Notes under the pieces: model-generated | Told to the model about the DNA's origin: nothing | What the model saw: only the letters and a program-made list of their open reading frames with translations | Databases searched by the model: none | From: CAVTLG01 sp963735495 | GTDB lineage: Bacteria; Chloroflexota; Ktedonobacteria; Ktedonobacterales; Ktedonobacteraceae | Assembly: GCA_963735495.1 (NCBI GenBank) | Contig: CAVTLG010000004.1 | Coordinates: 1 to 19,744, forward strand | Length of the DNA stretch: 19,744 nucleotides | Reading direction: 5' to 3' | Made by a program: the position numbers and the translations under genes | In this document: one piece after another, positions 6,041 through 14,417 of the stretch | Layout of the letters: each line of letters begins with the position of its first letter | How positions within the stretch are numbered: the stretch's first letter is position 1

Positions 6041-7664
6041 CAACGGAGAGGATAATAGCCGAGGGATGGGTGGGATCGTGATAGATCGACTGGTCAGCGA
6101 CCACCAACCTGGTGGCGGTCCCCAACGGCTCGCCGCTGCCAGGATTGCGGGCATAGCGTGGGTGCGCGCCGCTGGAGACCTGCACCCGCAAGCGATGACC
6201 AGAGCGGAAGCGATGCGCGGTCGGCCAGAGATCGAAGGTCAGGTGCAGCGTGCCATCGGCGTCCTGCAGCGGATGGCCTGGGGTGACGCGCAAGAGGGCA
6301 TCACAGACGTTGAGCGATCTGCCCTGCTGATCCACATCGCAGAGGCGCACAAAGAAGTCGGTATGCTCCCGGCTGGATTGCACGAACAGATCGGCCTGCA
6401 CGGGTCCGATGACTTCCAGAGCCTGCTCAAGCGGGGTGGAGGTGTAGGTCAGCACATCCGCACGGGCCTCCAACGCGCGATTGTCGGTCGGTTGCGCTTT
6501 GCCCATGAGCAGTGGGCCTGCCAGGGAGGGGGTCGGATCGGCTGGATCGTAGCGATAGTGATCGGGTTCTGAGACGGGTGGCAGATCAGGAGCCAGTCCG
6601 AAACCAGACTGGAGATGGAAACGTTGCGCACTCACGCCCGGTGGGGGCCAGTCTGAAAGATCGCGCCATTCGTTCGCGCCGGTGACAAAGATGCGTACAT
6701 GCGCCTGCCGGTATTGCTCGGCCTCTCCACGGACTACCGCCTGTAACCATGGAATGATCTCAGCATGCGAGAAGAGGCTGAGTTCGGGCGAGGTATGCGC
6801 CCAGGGGCCAATGGTCAGGAACGGATGTTGGCCATGCTCGCGCAGCGTGCGATAGTCGCGCAGTTGCCAGGGCAGAAAGGTGTCGTACCACCCGCCCATC
6901 AGATGCACGGGCACCGAGACATCCTGAACGGTCTGATCAAAACAACGTTCTTCCCAGTACGGATCGCCCGGCTCGTTGTGTACAAGCCACTCCTGAAAGA
7001 ACGCAGCCTGCGAACCTGCGGCAAGCGTATCGAGATCGCGCAGCGGAAGGCGCTGGAACAGCGGTTTCAAACGGCGGCTGGCGGGAGAGATGAGCGACCA
7101 GAGCACGTTCATGTGCTCCTGATGCATGACCAGATCCGTCCAGGAGAGCGTGGCATCCAGGGCATAGGCTCCCCCGGTGTAGGTCTGGCTGCGAAACTCC
7201 GCAGCGCTCTCCTGGATGGCCATCCCTTTCAAGTCAGAACCGGCGTCGCGGGCGATGGCCCATTGCACAAAGCCCAGATAACTGCCGCCAGTGGTCAGGA
7301 ATGAACCGGGATACCAGGGCTGCTGTTTCAGCCAGGCCACGGTCGCCAGGCCGTCATCGTGCTCGTCGAACGGGTTGAGGGTGCCACCCGAACCGAACGT
7401 ACCGCGTATGCACTGCATCACCACCTGGAAGCCGCGCTCGGCATACAGTTGGCCATACGCAGTGCCAAAGATCCCGCGTCGCCCATAGGGGCTGCGGACC
7501 AGCAGCAGGGGTGGGTTCTCAACGCCGCGTGGCGCGTAGCGATCTGCCAGCAGCACCACGCCATCAGGCATGGGTACCTGCAGATCGCGCTCGACAACCA
7601 CCCGAGGGGTTGAGGTTGGTGGCAAGTGAGCCATTTTGCTCATGAGACGACTGAGGAGCGTCAT
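6033..7664 (-). CDS. CocE/NonD-type serine hydrolase (X-Pro dipeptidyl-peptidase S15-like)
   Basis: A 543-residue alpha/beta hydrolase that cleaves ester or amide bonds; relatives include cocaine esterase and X-Pro dipeptidyl-peptidases. The N-terminal part has the family opening (VPMPDGVVLLADRYAPRG) and an oxyanion region with SPYGRRG. The nucleophile elbow is GGSYLG (Ser128), the acid is Asp261 in GGWYDTF, and the base is His290 in GPWAHT, so the triad is complete. The C-terminal jelly-roll domain (about residues 340-543) is also present, giving the full family length. No signal peptide is seen, so it is probably cytoplasmic. The start ATG at 7662-7664 has AGGA about 9 nt upstream. It follows the MarR gene by 15 nt, an obvious operon, suggesting an inducible catabolic or detoxifying enzyme whose substrate is unknown. 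Confidence 0.9.
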   Translation of the reverse strand: MTLLSRLMSKMAHLPPTSTPRVVVERDLQVPMPDGVVLLADRYAPRGVENPPLLLVRSPYGRRGIFGTAYGQLYAERGFQVVMQCIRGTFGSGGTLNPFDEHDDGLATVAWLKQQPWYPGSFLTTGGSYLGFVQWAIARDAGSDLKGMAIQESAAEFRSQTYTGGAYALDATLSWTDLVMHQEHMNVLWSLISPASRRLKPLFQRLPLRDLDTLAAGSQAAFFQEWLVHNEPGDPYWEERCFDQTVQDVSVPVHLMGGWYDTFLPWQLRDYRTLREHGQHPFLTIGPWAHTSPELSLFSHAEIIPWLQAVVRGEAEQYRQAHVRIFVTGANEWRDLSDWPPPGVSAQRFHLQSGFGLAPDLPPVSEPDHYRYDPADPTPSLAGPLLMGKAQPTDNRALEARADVLTYTSTPLEQALEVIGPVQADLFVQSSREHTDFFVRLCDVDQQGRSLNVCDALLRVTPGHPLQDADGTLHLTFDLWPTAHRFRSGHRLRVQVSSGAHPRYARNPGSGEPLGTATRLVVADQSIYHDPTHPSAIILSVGS

Positions 7665-7679
7665 ACAAGTGATCCTTTC

Positions 7680-8204
7680 CTATACTTGAGAACGAGACCC
7701 TTCACTCTTCGAGGGCTTGACCCGGTCCGCCAGGTGCGAGGTGATAGACAGCAGCGCAGGTTCACCGGCCACAGCCCGACTCAGGATGGACATTCCCTGG
7801 ATACAGGCAGTCAACTCCTCGTCTGAAAGAGCGGACAGGCGTTCAACACGTCTACCCATGAATTTTGGATAGCCAATCAACTGTCCAAGCATCTCCTCGC
7901 CCTGTGGCGTGAGTTTCACAAATGTTCGGCGGCGATCATGCGCATCTTCATTGCGTTGAGCCAACTCGCTTTGCACGAGTCGTTCGACGAGATGACTGGC
8001 CGTCGGCTGGGTAACTCCAAGCACGGTTGCGATCTCTCCTATGGTTGGTGCTCCCAAATCTGCCACCGCCAACAGGGTTTTAACTTGCGCGAGCGGCAGA
8101 TCGAGATCGACCCAATAGGGTGTCGTCTGGCTTTGCAAGACCCGGATGAGCGTGACCAGTGAGGTCATGACCTCTTCAACAAGCTCCTGATGTGTTTGTG
8201 TCAT
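7680..8204 (-). CDS. MarR-family transcriptional regulator
   Basis: A 174-residue winged-helix dimeric regulator. It has the MarR order: an N-terminal dimerisation helix; a DNA-binding helix-turn-helix (PTIGEIATVLGVTQPTASHL, about residues 53-72); a wing with the conserved D-x-R pattern (EDAHDRRRTFVKLTPQG, about 85-101); and a C-terminal dimerisation helix. I placed the start at ATG 8202-8204, with GGGAG about 12 nt upstream. A longer frame to 8324 would begin inside the promoter and add a hydrophobic, non-homologous leader. It is first in a two-gene operon with the CocE-type hydrolase. MarR proteins usually repress their own operon and are released by small aromatic or lipophilic ligands; that role is inferred here. 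Confidence 0.9.
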   Translation of the reverse strand: MTQTHQELVEEVMTSLVTLIRVLQSQTTPYWVDLDLPLAQVKTLLAVADLGAPTIGEIATVLGVTQPTASHLVERLVQSELAQRNEDAHDRRRTFVKLTPQGEEMLGQLIGYPKFMGRRVERLSALSDEELTACIQGMSILSRAVAGEPALLSITSHLADRVKPSKSEGSRSQV

Positions 8205-8240
8205 ACGGTCTCTTCTCCCTCGACTTCCTGAACTAAGAAG

Positions 8241-8269
8241 AGTATAGCAAAATATATAGACGAAAGCAA
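8241..8269 (-). promoter_or_regulatory. Promoter of the MarR-hydrolase operon
   Basis: On the minus strand TTGCTT (8264-8269), a 17-bp spacer and TATACT (8241-8246; five of six to consensus) lie 37 bp upstream of the MarR ATG. Start of transcription is expected near 8234. Confidence 0.65.
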
Positions 8270-8288
8270 TATGTTTCATTCCATCTAT
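8256..8288. promoter_or_regulatory. Candidate MarR operator
   Basis: ATAGACGAAA (8256-8265) and TTCCATCTAT (8279-8288) are reverse complements at 8 of 10 positions with a 13-bp spacer. The repeat overlaps the -35 box and part of the promoter spacer, as expected for autorepression. The mismatches and long spacer keep this tentative. Confidence 0.35.
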
Positions 8289-8488
8289 GTGTGGGAATGT
8301 CAGACGATGAGGGCGCAAAAGCATTTGAAATTGCTTCAGATCCGAGTCTGGCTATAAAAGTAGTGCTGGATTTAGAATAGTCTTCTACTTTCATTGAAAC
8401 AAGCCAGAGCCAGAAGAGGCACGGGCGAGGCGCGAGGCTATCGACTGTGCCTCTTCCAACCGTATTCGCAAGTCATTGGGGTAAAATT

Positions 8489-8511
8489 TCGGAGAAAATC
8501 GTTCTCTCCGA
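8489..8511 (-). terminator. Hairpin after the GH18 gene
   Basis: TCGGAGA (8489-8495) and TCTCCGA (8505-8511) form a perfect 7-bp stem with a 9-nt loop, 7 nt after the chitinase stop codon. On the minus strand an AAATTTTA tract follows. This is a short but credible intrinsic terminator. The rest of 8289-8488, upstream of the MarR promoter, holds nothing I can name. Confidence 0.5.
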
Positions 8512-8518
8512 CAAACTG

Positions 8519-9303
8519 CTAGAATGCCTTGAAGATGTTTGTAAAGGCATAGGTGCTCTGCGTAATGCTGCTGCAAGTATCGTTATCGTCGGGACTACCC
8601 GAGCAAGAGCCATTGTCGCGTGAGACTTCCCACATGGATAGTTCGCCAATGTGCTTCTGCTGCGCGAAGGCCAGCACCAGTTTGGCATCGTTCAATGTGA
8701 AAATTTCTTTGGCCGTATCGTTCTGACCAATCAGGTTTGTCAAACCAACCATCGACCACAGTTGAGCAGTCGTATCTGCAGGATACATGCCCTTCAATTT
8801 GCTGTACAGAGCGTTGGCAGCCTCAATAGCATCTTTCCCCATGTGATTATCTGGACCATCGTAGTCCATGGTCATGAGATTAACAATGCTGAAACACCCT
8901 TGGCTTTGGCATTGTTCAGCAGACCCATATCATCGCTGGTAGGACCGGTCGGGTCAGAGGGCAGGGTGAAGTCAATGGTCAAACCCGCATTGGCTTTCTG
9001 CAAAGCCGCCAGAGCCGTGTTGCGCCGGGTATAAGAAGTCACATCGCCTTCGGTCCCGCCTTCGATATCGAAATCGAGATGGCTCACCTTATAGGCATTG
9101 ATGACGCTCTGATATTGCGCCTGCAAAGAGCTCACACTCTTACAAGCCAGCGCCAGCTCAGTGCCCGCCTCACCTCCAAACGAGATCATCACATCGCCGC
9201 CATGGCTGCGAATATAGCTGAGATCACTCGTCAGGGTCGGCGTGCTGCCACCCCAGGAATACTTACAACCCCCACCGCTGGTGATAACGGCTACCTGGAA
9301 CAA
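8519..9303 (-). pseudogene. GH18 chitinase, N-terminally truncated and frameshifted
   Basis: Remnant of a secreted chitin-degrading enzyme. The upstream part (9303 to about 8890) carries SFGGEAG and the GH18 catalytic strand LDFDIEGG with the acid Glu encoded near 9061-9063. It then runs into a TGA just after GVSALLIS. The second part resumes in another frame with VNLMTMDYDG, the next conserved GH18 strand, and continues to TAG at 8519-8521. A single-base loss near 8886-8891 explains the switch. The N-terminus is also gone: recognisable sequence starts at about FQVAVITSGGG with only a TTG codon at 9303, no ribosome-binding site and no signal peptide; the frame upstream to about 9425 is unrelated. 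The frameshift may be a sequencing error, but the missing N-terminus still makes it a remnant. The gene probably once encoded a chitinase domain of about 300 residues. Confidence 0.82.
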
Positions 9304-9464
9304 GCGTACTGTTGTCCCGGTCCAGTCGTCGAGGAAGCTTGTTCTTAGGACGCTTACAGAGAGATAGCTTGATTGGATGCATGGTCTTTCAAATGAGGAT
9401 AAGGCAGCCGTCCTGTCAGGCGCTCGTTAGGGCAAGAGCCGAACTCGCTCCTGCCCGCAATCGA

Positions 9465-9482
9465 GAGATCCTGATGGATCTC
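9465..9482. promoter_or_regulatory. Perfect small hairpin in the leader of the amidase-like gene
   Basis: GAGATCC (9465-9471) and GGATCTC (9476-9482) are a perfect 7-bp stem with a TGAT loop, ending 26 nt before the ATG at 9509. It could be a leader hairpin, a weak terminator of upstream transcription or a binding site. I found no convincing promoter in 9304-9508. Confidence 0.35.
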
Positions 9483-9508
9483 ATACTGAAAGAGAAGGGA
9501 ATCCACCC

Positions 9509-10231
9509 ATGTTTCACCTATCATCACTCCTGGGTACGTCTCGCAGAAGGTATCGACCCGTTGGCATACTTTCCGCATTGCTTCTTGCTTGCGGCGTACT
9601 GTTCTCTCTGATAGGGACAGCCTCTGCGGCGCCCGTAGCCTCCGCAGCCACACTGGGTACCTTCAGCCCCGCGCTAGAGTCCGGAGTCGCATACGCCAAT
9701 AGTCACTGGAACTGGACGTACTATAATCACACAGCGCCCTACGCATGTATGACCAAACACAACGGCGTTTGCTATCGGAGTACGAATGTGAAAGCTGCCG
9801 GCGACACTCAACCATGGTTTCAGTGTGCGGAATTTGTGGCTCGCTCTCTCGCTGCCGAAGGTTTCATACCTGGGCTCAGTGCCACCTCGCCGGAGAGTAA
9901 ATATGACCCCTATAAGCCTGGAAACGGCAAAACGTATGACCTTCTTCTTATTACTCCTGGGCTGGCAGGTCCTCACGTTTACACTCTCGCCGACTTTTTG
10001 CTGACGTACGGGTATGTGAAGAATATTCATCAAAATCTGGGCAATACCCAACCTGGCGATATCGTTGTATTCAGAGATAAAAACAACATCCCCCAACACA
10101 CCGGACTGGTTGTTTCGGTGAGTTCAGGCAAGCGCACCACGAACAACACCCTACTTGATCTCCATAATTCTGCCCGTTACCATGCTTCCTTAAATAGCGA
10201 ACTAGTGCTTCGTCAAGCTTCATTTGAGTAG
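9509..10231 (+). CDS. Secreted amidase-like protein (putative NlpC/P60-type Cys-His amidase)
   Basis: A 240-residue exported protein and the only clear plus-strand gene. A basic start and hydrophobic core (about residues 18-38) end in a signal peptidase site near ASA-AP (residue 40). The mature part follows the putative amidase domain (Amidase_6-like) pattern: YANSHWNWTYYN near the N-terminus, the probable nucleophile Cys106 in WFQCAEFVARSL, a long middle, then QPGDIVVF followed by the probable base His197 in QHTGLVVSV. These enzymes cut peptide or amide bonds in cell walls or secreted peptides. AAGGGA lies about 9 nt upstream of the ATG. It is divergent from the broken chitinase. Family assignment rests on motif order only; a CHAP-like domain is the alternative, and the target is unknown. 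Confidence 0.72.
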   Translation: MFHLSSLLGTSRRRYRPVGILSALLLACGVLFSLIGTASAAPVASAATLGTFSPALESGVAYANSHWNWTYYNHTAPYACMTKHNGVCYRSTNVKAAGDTQPWFQCAEFVARSLAAEGFIPGLSATSPESKYDPYKPGNGKTYDLLLITPGLAGPHVYTLADFLLTYGYVKNIHQNLGNTQPGDIVVFRDKNNIPQHTGLVVSVSSGKRTTNNTLLDLHNSARYHASLNSELVLRQASFE

Positions 10232-10446
10232 TTGCCAAATGACCTGAGGCGGCTTTTCACCTCGTTTCATGGCTATGGACTACCTGTCAAATGAAGATTG
10301 ACAGACCACTAGGAGGAGAGTTTCCAAGCAGCGGCTGGTACGTTCTTCATATTCAATCGAATACTCCATAACAGACGAACGGTGTACATCCCAACAGTAA
10401 ACTGGCTCATGCCCTTGATACTGGTGGCGAATTCGAAGATTTTGTC
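10232..10446. other. Gene-free stretch with one hairpin
   Basis: No coding sequence is supported here. A perfect 7-bp stem with a 7-nt loop (10284-10290 with 10298-10304) lies 53 nt after the amidase-like stop and may end that transcript, though no T-run follows. In the transposase frame the sequence continues open after the TGA at 10447 with protein-like content, but I recognise nothing in it. Confidence 0.4.
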
Positions 10447-10584
10447 TCAAGCCGCTTGCTGGATCACCTGATTGAAAGGGGAAGTACGGGTCTGCTCCCG
10501 TGCTTCTCCTCGTAACCAATGTATCAATTGAATGACATTCACAGCGGTCGCAATAGCAATATAATCCAAATGCGTTTTGCGCCC
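10447..10584 (-). mobile_element. Transposase C-terminal remnant (IS1182-like)
   Basis: On the minus strand a 44-codon frame ends in TGA and reads RKTHLDYIAIATAVNVIQLI followed by HWLRGEAREQTRTSPFNQV. This matches the C-terminal block of IS1182-type DDE transposases (KTHLQHxxxAxAxNxxRLxxWL, then a short TRxSxFA tail). A TAG upstream and a frame change around 10585 cut it off, so no transposase is encoded. No terminal inverted repeats or target duplication could be identified. It is a fossil of an insertion sequence between the amidase-like gene and the exporter operon. Confidence 0.65.
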
Positions 10585-10675
10585 CCAGCAAGTCTAATCG
10601 TCTTCCATCACTCTCCTAATCATAATCCAGATCCTGAAGGCCACACATTTGAAGATGTTGAACCCACATTTACAA

Positions 10676-12050
10676 CTACCTCGCCCGTCGTATCGCCGTA
10701 ATCGGGTCCAGCCGGGAGGCGCGCAGCGCAGGATAGAGGCCGAAGATCAGGCCAACGGCTCCCGAGACGACGAAGGGCAGGATCAACGTAGTGGGGGTGA
10801 CGGTGAAAGGCACCTGGGTGCCGCTACCACTGGCGGTGATGGCTCGGATGAGCACGCTGACGGCTATCCAGCCGACGAAGAGGCCGATGAGCATACCAAT
10901 GAAGCCGCCTACCAGGCAGAGTATGAGCGCTTCGATGAGAAACTGATTGCGAATGTCGCTGCGTCTCGCTCCAATGGCCATACGGATGCCGATCTCGCGC
11001 GTGCGCTCGGTGACGGAGACGAGCATAATATTGATGATGCCGATACCTCCTACGGTCAGTGAGATGGCCGCAATGCCTCCTAGCAGTGTGGCAAGCGCAC
11101 CCGAGACGACGTTTGCCTGGTTCAGAAGCTGCCCGGCAGTCTCTGTGGAGAAATCGTTGGGCGTGCCGCGCGCGATGTGGTGACGGACTTCGAGCAGGCT
11201 GGTGATCTCTTCCACCATACTATTGATGTTGTTCTGATTATCGACCTCCAGATTGATCTGCGGCAAATAGTCCGAGTTCACGAGACGCGTGTTGAAGGCT
11301 TTGTATGGAATGAAGATCGAGCTATCGCTCGCCCCAAAGTTTCCCCCTCCTTTGGGGGTTAAGACGCCGATGACGCGAAAGGTCTGGATGCCGATGCGAA
11401 TCTGCTGACCCACTGGATCAATATTGCTCGTGCCAAAGAGATTCTGGCGTGCAGTATCCCCCAACACAGCGACTGGATCACCGCCTGCGTCCTGGATCGA
11501 GCTAAACCAGAGCCCTTGCGCCATCTGCCAATCCTCGATGGTTGTAAAACCAATGCCAACTCCGACGACGCCAGTGTGCACGTTCTGATCCCCATACACC
11601 ACCTGGGCATTCTCTGAAAGGACCGGGCTGATGGCTGCGACATGCGGGAGCTCGCTTATCGCCTGAAGATCCTCGGAGGTGAGCGAGGGATGCTGCTGCT
11701 TGAGCTGCGCGTTCCTGCGCCCCTGAATTCAGCGAGGGTGAGCCGCTGATCAGCACCGTGTTGGAACCCAGCCCGGCTATCGCGGTGCTAAAGTAGATGC
11801 CGACCCCCTGCGCCAGGCTGATGGCCCCGATGACAGCGGCGATGCCAATCACAATGCCAAGAATGGTTAAAAATGAGCGCACGCGGTTGGCCATAACCGA
11901 CTCTAGCGCACTGCCCATGTTCGTGCCCAGCAGACTCCCTGCCTGCTTTTGGCCACTGCGCAATTCCTGGAAGAGGCTCTCCAGCGGCATCGCTTCCAGC
12001 GGCGGCGCGGGCACGGTCCGACTCGCTTCCGTTCGTGTTGAACTCCTCAT
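10676..12050 (-). pseudogene. MacB/FtsX-type ABC transporter permease 2, frameshifted
   Basis: Second permease of the export operon. The 5' part (12050 to about 11720) encodes a cytoplasmic N-terminus, membrane helix 1 (SFLTILGIVIGIAAVIGAIS) and the start of the extracytoplasmic MacB domain. The frame then breaks. Sequence resumes in the +1 frame with AQLKQQHPSLTSEDLQAI and runs without further damage through the MacB domain, the three C-terminal helices and the signature SVTERTREIGIRMAIGARR to TAG at 10676. Removing one base from the C4 run at 11720-11723 restores one frame of about 457 codons. The start ATG has AAGGAG 6 nt upstream and lies 12 nt after permease 1, so it is the last gene of the operon. 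The near-intact state suggests either a sequencing error or a recent mutation. With permease 1 it would form a heterodimer. Confidence 0.85.
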
Positions 12051-12062
12051 GCTTGCTCCTTG

Positions 12063-13397
12063 CTACTCGTCGGTACGAATGGCAACAATCGGGTCCAGGT
12101 TCGCCGCCCGAATTGCCGGATAGATGCCAAAAATCAGCGCGATGCTCGCCGAGACGGCGAAGGGCAGCAGCAACGTGAGCGACGTGATGACAAACGGCAA
12201 TTGACTGGCTTTGGTCAGGATCAGGCCGATCAAGATGCCCAGAGCAAAGCCAATCGCTCCGCCAATCAGGCAAAGGACCAGTGCCTCCACCAGGAATTGA
12301 TTGAGAATATCTCGCCGCCGCGCGCCTATCGACATGCGAATGCCTATCTCCCAGGTGCGTTCAGTGACGGAGATCAGCATGATATTCATAATACCAATGC
12401 CGCCCACGGTCAGCGAGATCGCGGCAATGCCGACCAACAGGATAGTCAGAATCACTGAGAATTCCCCAATACGCTGCAGAATCTGCTGATAGGTTACAAT
12501 GGTAAAGTCATTATCCCCGGCCACGAGGTGATGATTCTTCCGTAGCACGTTGCCAATGGTTGTAGCAGTTGTCTGGACATTGCTCGCGCTATCCACCTGC
12601 ACCAGGATCTGATCGACATCCTGTGTGTTGTCCAGACGGATCTGCGCCGCCGCCATCGGAATCATCACCACATCATCGTTTGAGAAGCCGCCTCCTGCCG
12701 CGGCCAGCACGCCGTCCACGCGGAAGGTCTGGTCGCGGATACGAATGGCCTGGCCGATGGGGTTATTGCCTGAGGCATCGAAGAGGTTATGCCAGACGGT
12801 ATTCCCAAGCACGGCTACGGGCGTGCCGCTGGTTACGTCTTCAGAGCTAAACCAGGTGCCCTCCGCCAGTTGCCAGTTCTGAATCCCTTGCAAGCTGGGG
12901 TCCGAGCCTTCGATCTGGGTGGTCTCGCTCTGGTTGCCATACACCACCTGGTCGTTGGTCACGAGCAACGGGCTGACGCCAGTGACATGCGCCAGGCCGG
13001 TCAGGGAATGCGCATCTTGCAGGGTCAGGGTGCTCAGCGAGCCGGTTCCCTGCGAAACGCCATTGCTGTTCGCCGAGCCTGGCGAGATTGTGATGGTATT
13101 CCCCAGGCTGCCAATCTCGCTATTGACCTCCGCCGACGCGCCCTGCGTGAGCGTGAGCGCGGCAATGACGGAGGCAATGCCTATAAAGATACCCAGCGTG
13201 GTCAGGAATGAGCGCGTGCGGTTCATCCACAGGGCGTCCAGTGCGCTTTCAATATTCGCACCCAACAGACTCACGGCGCCGCTCCTGCGCTTGCTCACAC
13301 GTAGCTCCGCCAGCAAGCTCGCCAACGGCGTCGGTGAGCCTGGCGTGAGTGGGGGCTGCTCAACAGGCAGCGTGGGCAGTTCTCCTCTGCGTTTCAC
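12063..13397 (-). CDS. MacB/FtsX-type ABC transporter permease 1
   Basis: Membrane component of a mechanotransducing ABC exporter, 444 residues. It has a Pro-rich cytoplasmic N-terminus, helix 1 at about 64-84, a large extracytoplasmic MacB periplasmic-core domain (about 90-310), then helices 2-4 with the family signature SVTERTWEIGIRMSIGARRR between helices 2 and 3. The ending IYPAIRAANLDPIVAIR is also typical. I chose the GTG at 13395-13397: it overlaps the ATPase stop as GTGA, and GGAGG lies about 8 nt upstream. A longer frame to 13466 would read through the ATPase 3' end with an Arg-rich non-homologous leader. The overlap implies translational coupling with the ATPase. The exported compound (peptide, antibiotic or lipid) cannot be inferred. 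Confidence 0.93.
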   Translation of the reverse strand: MKRRGELPTLPVEQPPLTPGSPTPLASLLAELRVSKRRSGAVSLLGANIESALDALWMNRTRSFLTTLGIFIGIASVIAALTLTQGASAEVNSEIGSLGNTITISPGSANSNGVSQGTGSLSTLTLQDAHSLTGLAHVTGVSPLLVTNDQVVYGNQSETTQIEGSDPSLQGIQNWQLAEGTWFSSEDVTSGTPVAVLGNTVWHNLFDASGNNPIGQAIRIRDQTFRVDGVLAAAGGGFSNDDVVMIPMAAAQIRLDNTQDVDQILVQVDSASNVQTTATTIGNVLRKNHHLVAGDNDFTIVTYQQILQRIGEFSVILTILLVGIAAISLTVGGIGIMNIMLISVTERTWEIGIRMSIGARRRDILNQFLVEALVLCLIGGAIGFALGILIGLILTKASQLPFVITSLTLLLPFAVSASIALIFGIYPAIRAANLDPIVAIRTDE

Positions 13398-14383
13398 TCG
13401 CGCGCCTCCTCTACCAGGGTTGCGCCTACGCCGGGAGACGCGTTCGCGTTGAGCAGGTCTTCCCATTCCTTCTGGGCGGAAAGCGGGGTAAGTACCGGCT
13501 CATCCCGCACGATCTGCCCATCCAGGAAAGTCACCTGGCGTTTGGCATAGGATGCCACCTTTGGGTCGTGCGTGACCAGCACAATGGTCAGTCCCTGCTC
13601 GTTCAGGGCCTGCAAAACACCCATGATCTCGATACTGGTGTGACTATCCAGGTTGCCTGTCGGTTCGTCCGCCAGCAGCAGCGACGGCCCGTTGACCAGC
13701 GCGCGCGCAATGGCGACGCGCTGCTGCTGACCACCAGACAACTCCGGTGGCTTGTGGTTCAGCCGCTGACCAAGACCGACAAGGTCTAGCACTTTGCGCG
13801 CTCGCCGCTCACGCTCGCTCCGCGACAGCCCACTATAGACCATGGGCAGAGCTACATTGCGCACGGCAGTTGCGCGACCCAGCAGGTTAAAACCTTGAAA
13901 GACAAAGCCGAGCAACTGATTGCGCATCCGCGCCAGATCGTCGCTAGCTAACTTGCTCACCAGTTGGCCCGCGAGCCAGTATTCTCCCGCTGTTGGACGA
14001 TCCAGGCAGCCGAGCAAATTCATAAATGTCGATTTACCAGAACCCGATGGTCCCATAATCGCTACAAACTCGCTCGGGTAGACCTCCAGCGATACCCCAC
14101 GCAGCGCCTGCACGCGTGTATGCCCGCCCAAAATATAGGTCTTGACCAGGTTACGCACAGAGATGACCGGGGCCTGAGTCCCGGCTGGCCCCGGTGCTTC
14201 CTGAACCAACCCACTCGTACTTTCTTCCGGGACCAGCATCTCAGCGGCTACCTCTTTGTCCGGGACCAGCACCGTCTTCTCCGGCGACTGGCGCGCCTGT
14301 ACGGCCTGCTTCTCGATTATCGGCAACGCAGGAGCCGTCGGCTCCTCCGAGTCATCCGGCACCGTCTGATCATTCTTTGCCAT
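13394..14383 (-). CDS. MacB/LolD-type ABC transporter ATPase with acidic N-terminal extension
   Basis: Cytoplasmic motor of the exporter, 329 residues. All nucleotide-binding elements are present: Walker A GPSGSGKST (111-119), Q-loop Gln163, signature LSGGQ (215-219), Walker B LLLADE (235-240, catalytic Glu240) and switch His272. An unusual feature is the first 70 or so residues, a Pro/Glu-rich, low-complexity extension absent from ordinary MacB/LolD ATPases of about 230 residues; a 40-residue tail is also added. The ATG at 14381-14383 has a GAGAG-type ribosome-binding site and lies 34 nt after the adaptor gene; an open frame to 14488 overlaps the adaptor and is unlikely. It overlaps permease 1 by 4 nt. 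Family and role are secure. Confidence 0.95.
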   Translation of the reverse strand: MAKNDQTVPDDSEEPTAPALPIIEKQAVQARQSPEKTVLVPDKEVAAEMLVPEESTSGLVQEAPGPAGTQAPVISVRNLVKTYILGGHTRVQALRGVSLEVYPSEFVAIMGPSGSGKSTFMNLLGCLDRPTAGEYWLAGQLVSKLASDDLARMRNQLLGFVFQGFNLLGRATAVRNVALPMVYSGLSRSERERRARKVLDLVGLGQRLNHKPPELSGGQQQRVAIARALVNGPSLLLADEPTGNLDSHTSIEIMGVLQALNEQGLTIVLVTHDPKVASYAKRQVTFLDGQIVRDEPVLTPLSAQKEWEDLLNANASPGVGATLVEEARE

Positions 14384-14417
14384 ATCATAGCTCTCTTCCC
14401 AAAGCAAAGCACCAGGC

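Noticed and set aside
6765..7304. Plus-strand 179-codon frame inside the hydrolase gene
   Set aside because: It is antisense to a well-conserved hydrolase with its full triad; composition is shadow-like.
10280..10591. 103-codon minus-strand frame across the transposase remnant
   Set aside because: It is the wrong frame; the neighbouring frame gives the recognisable transposase C-terminus.
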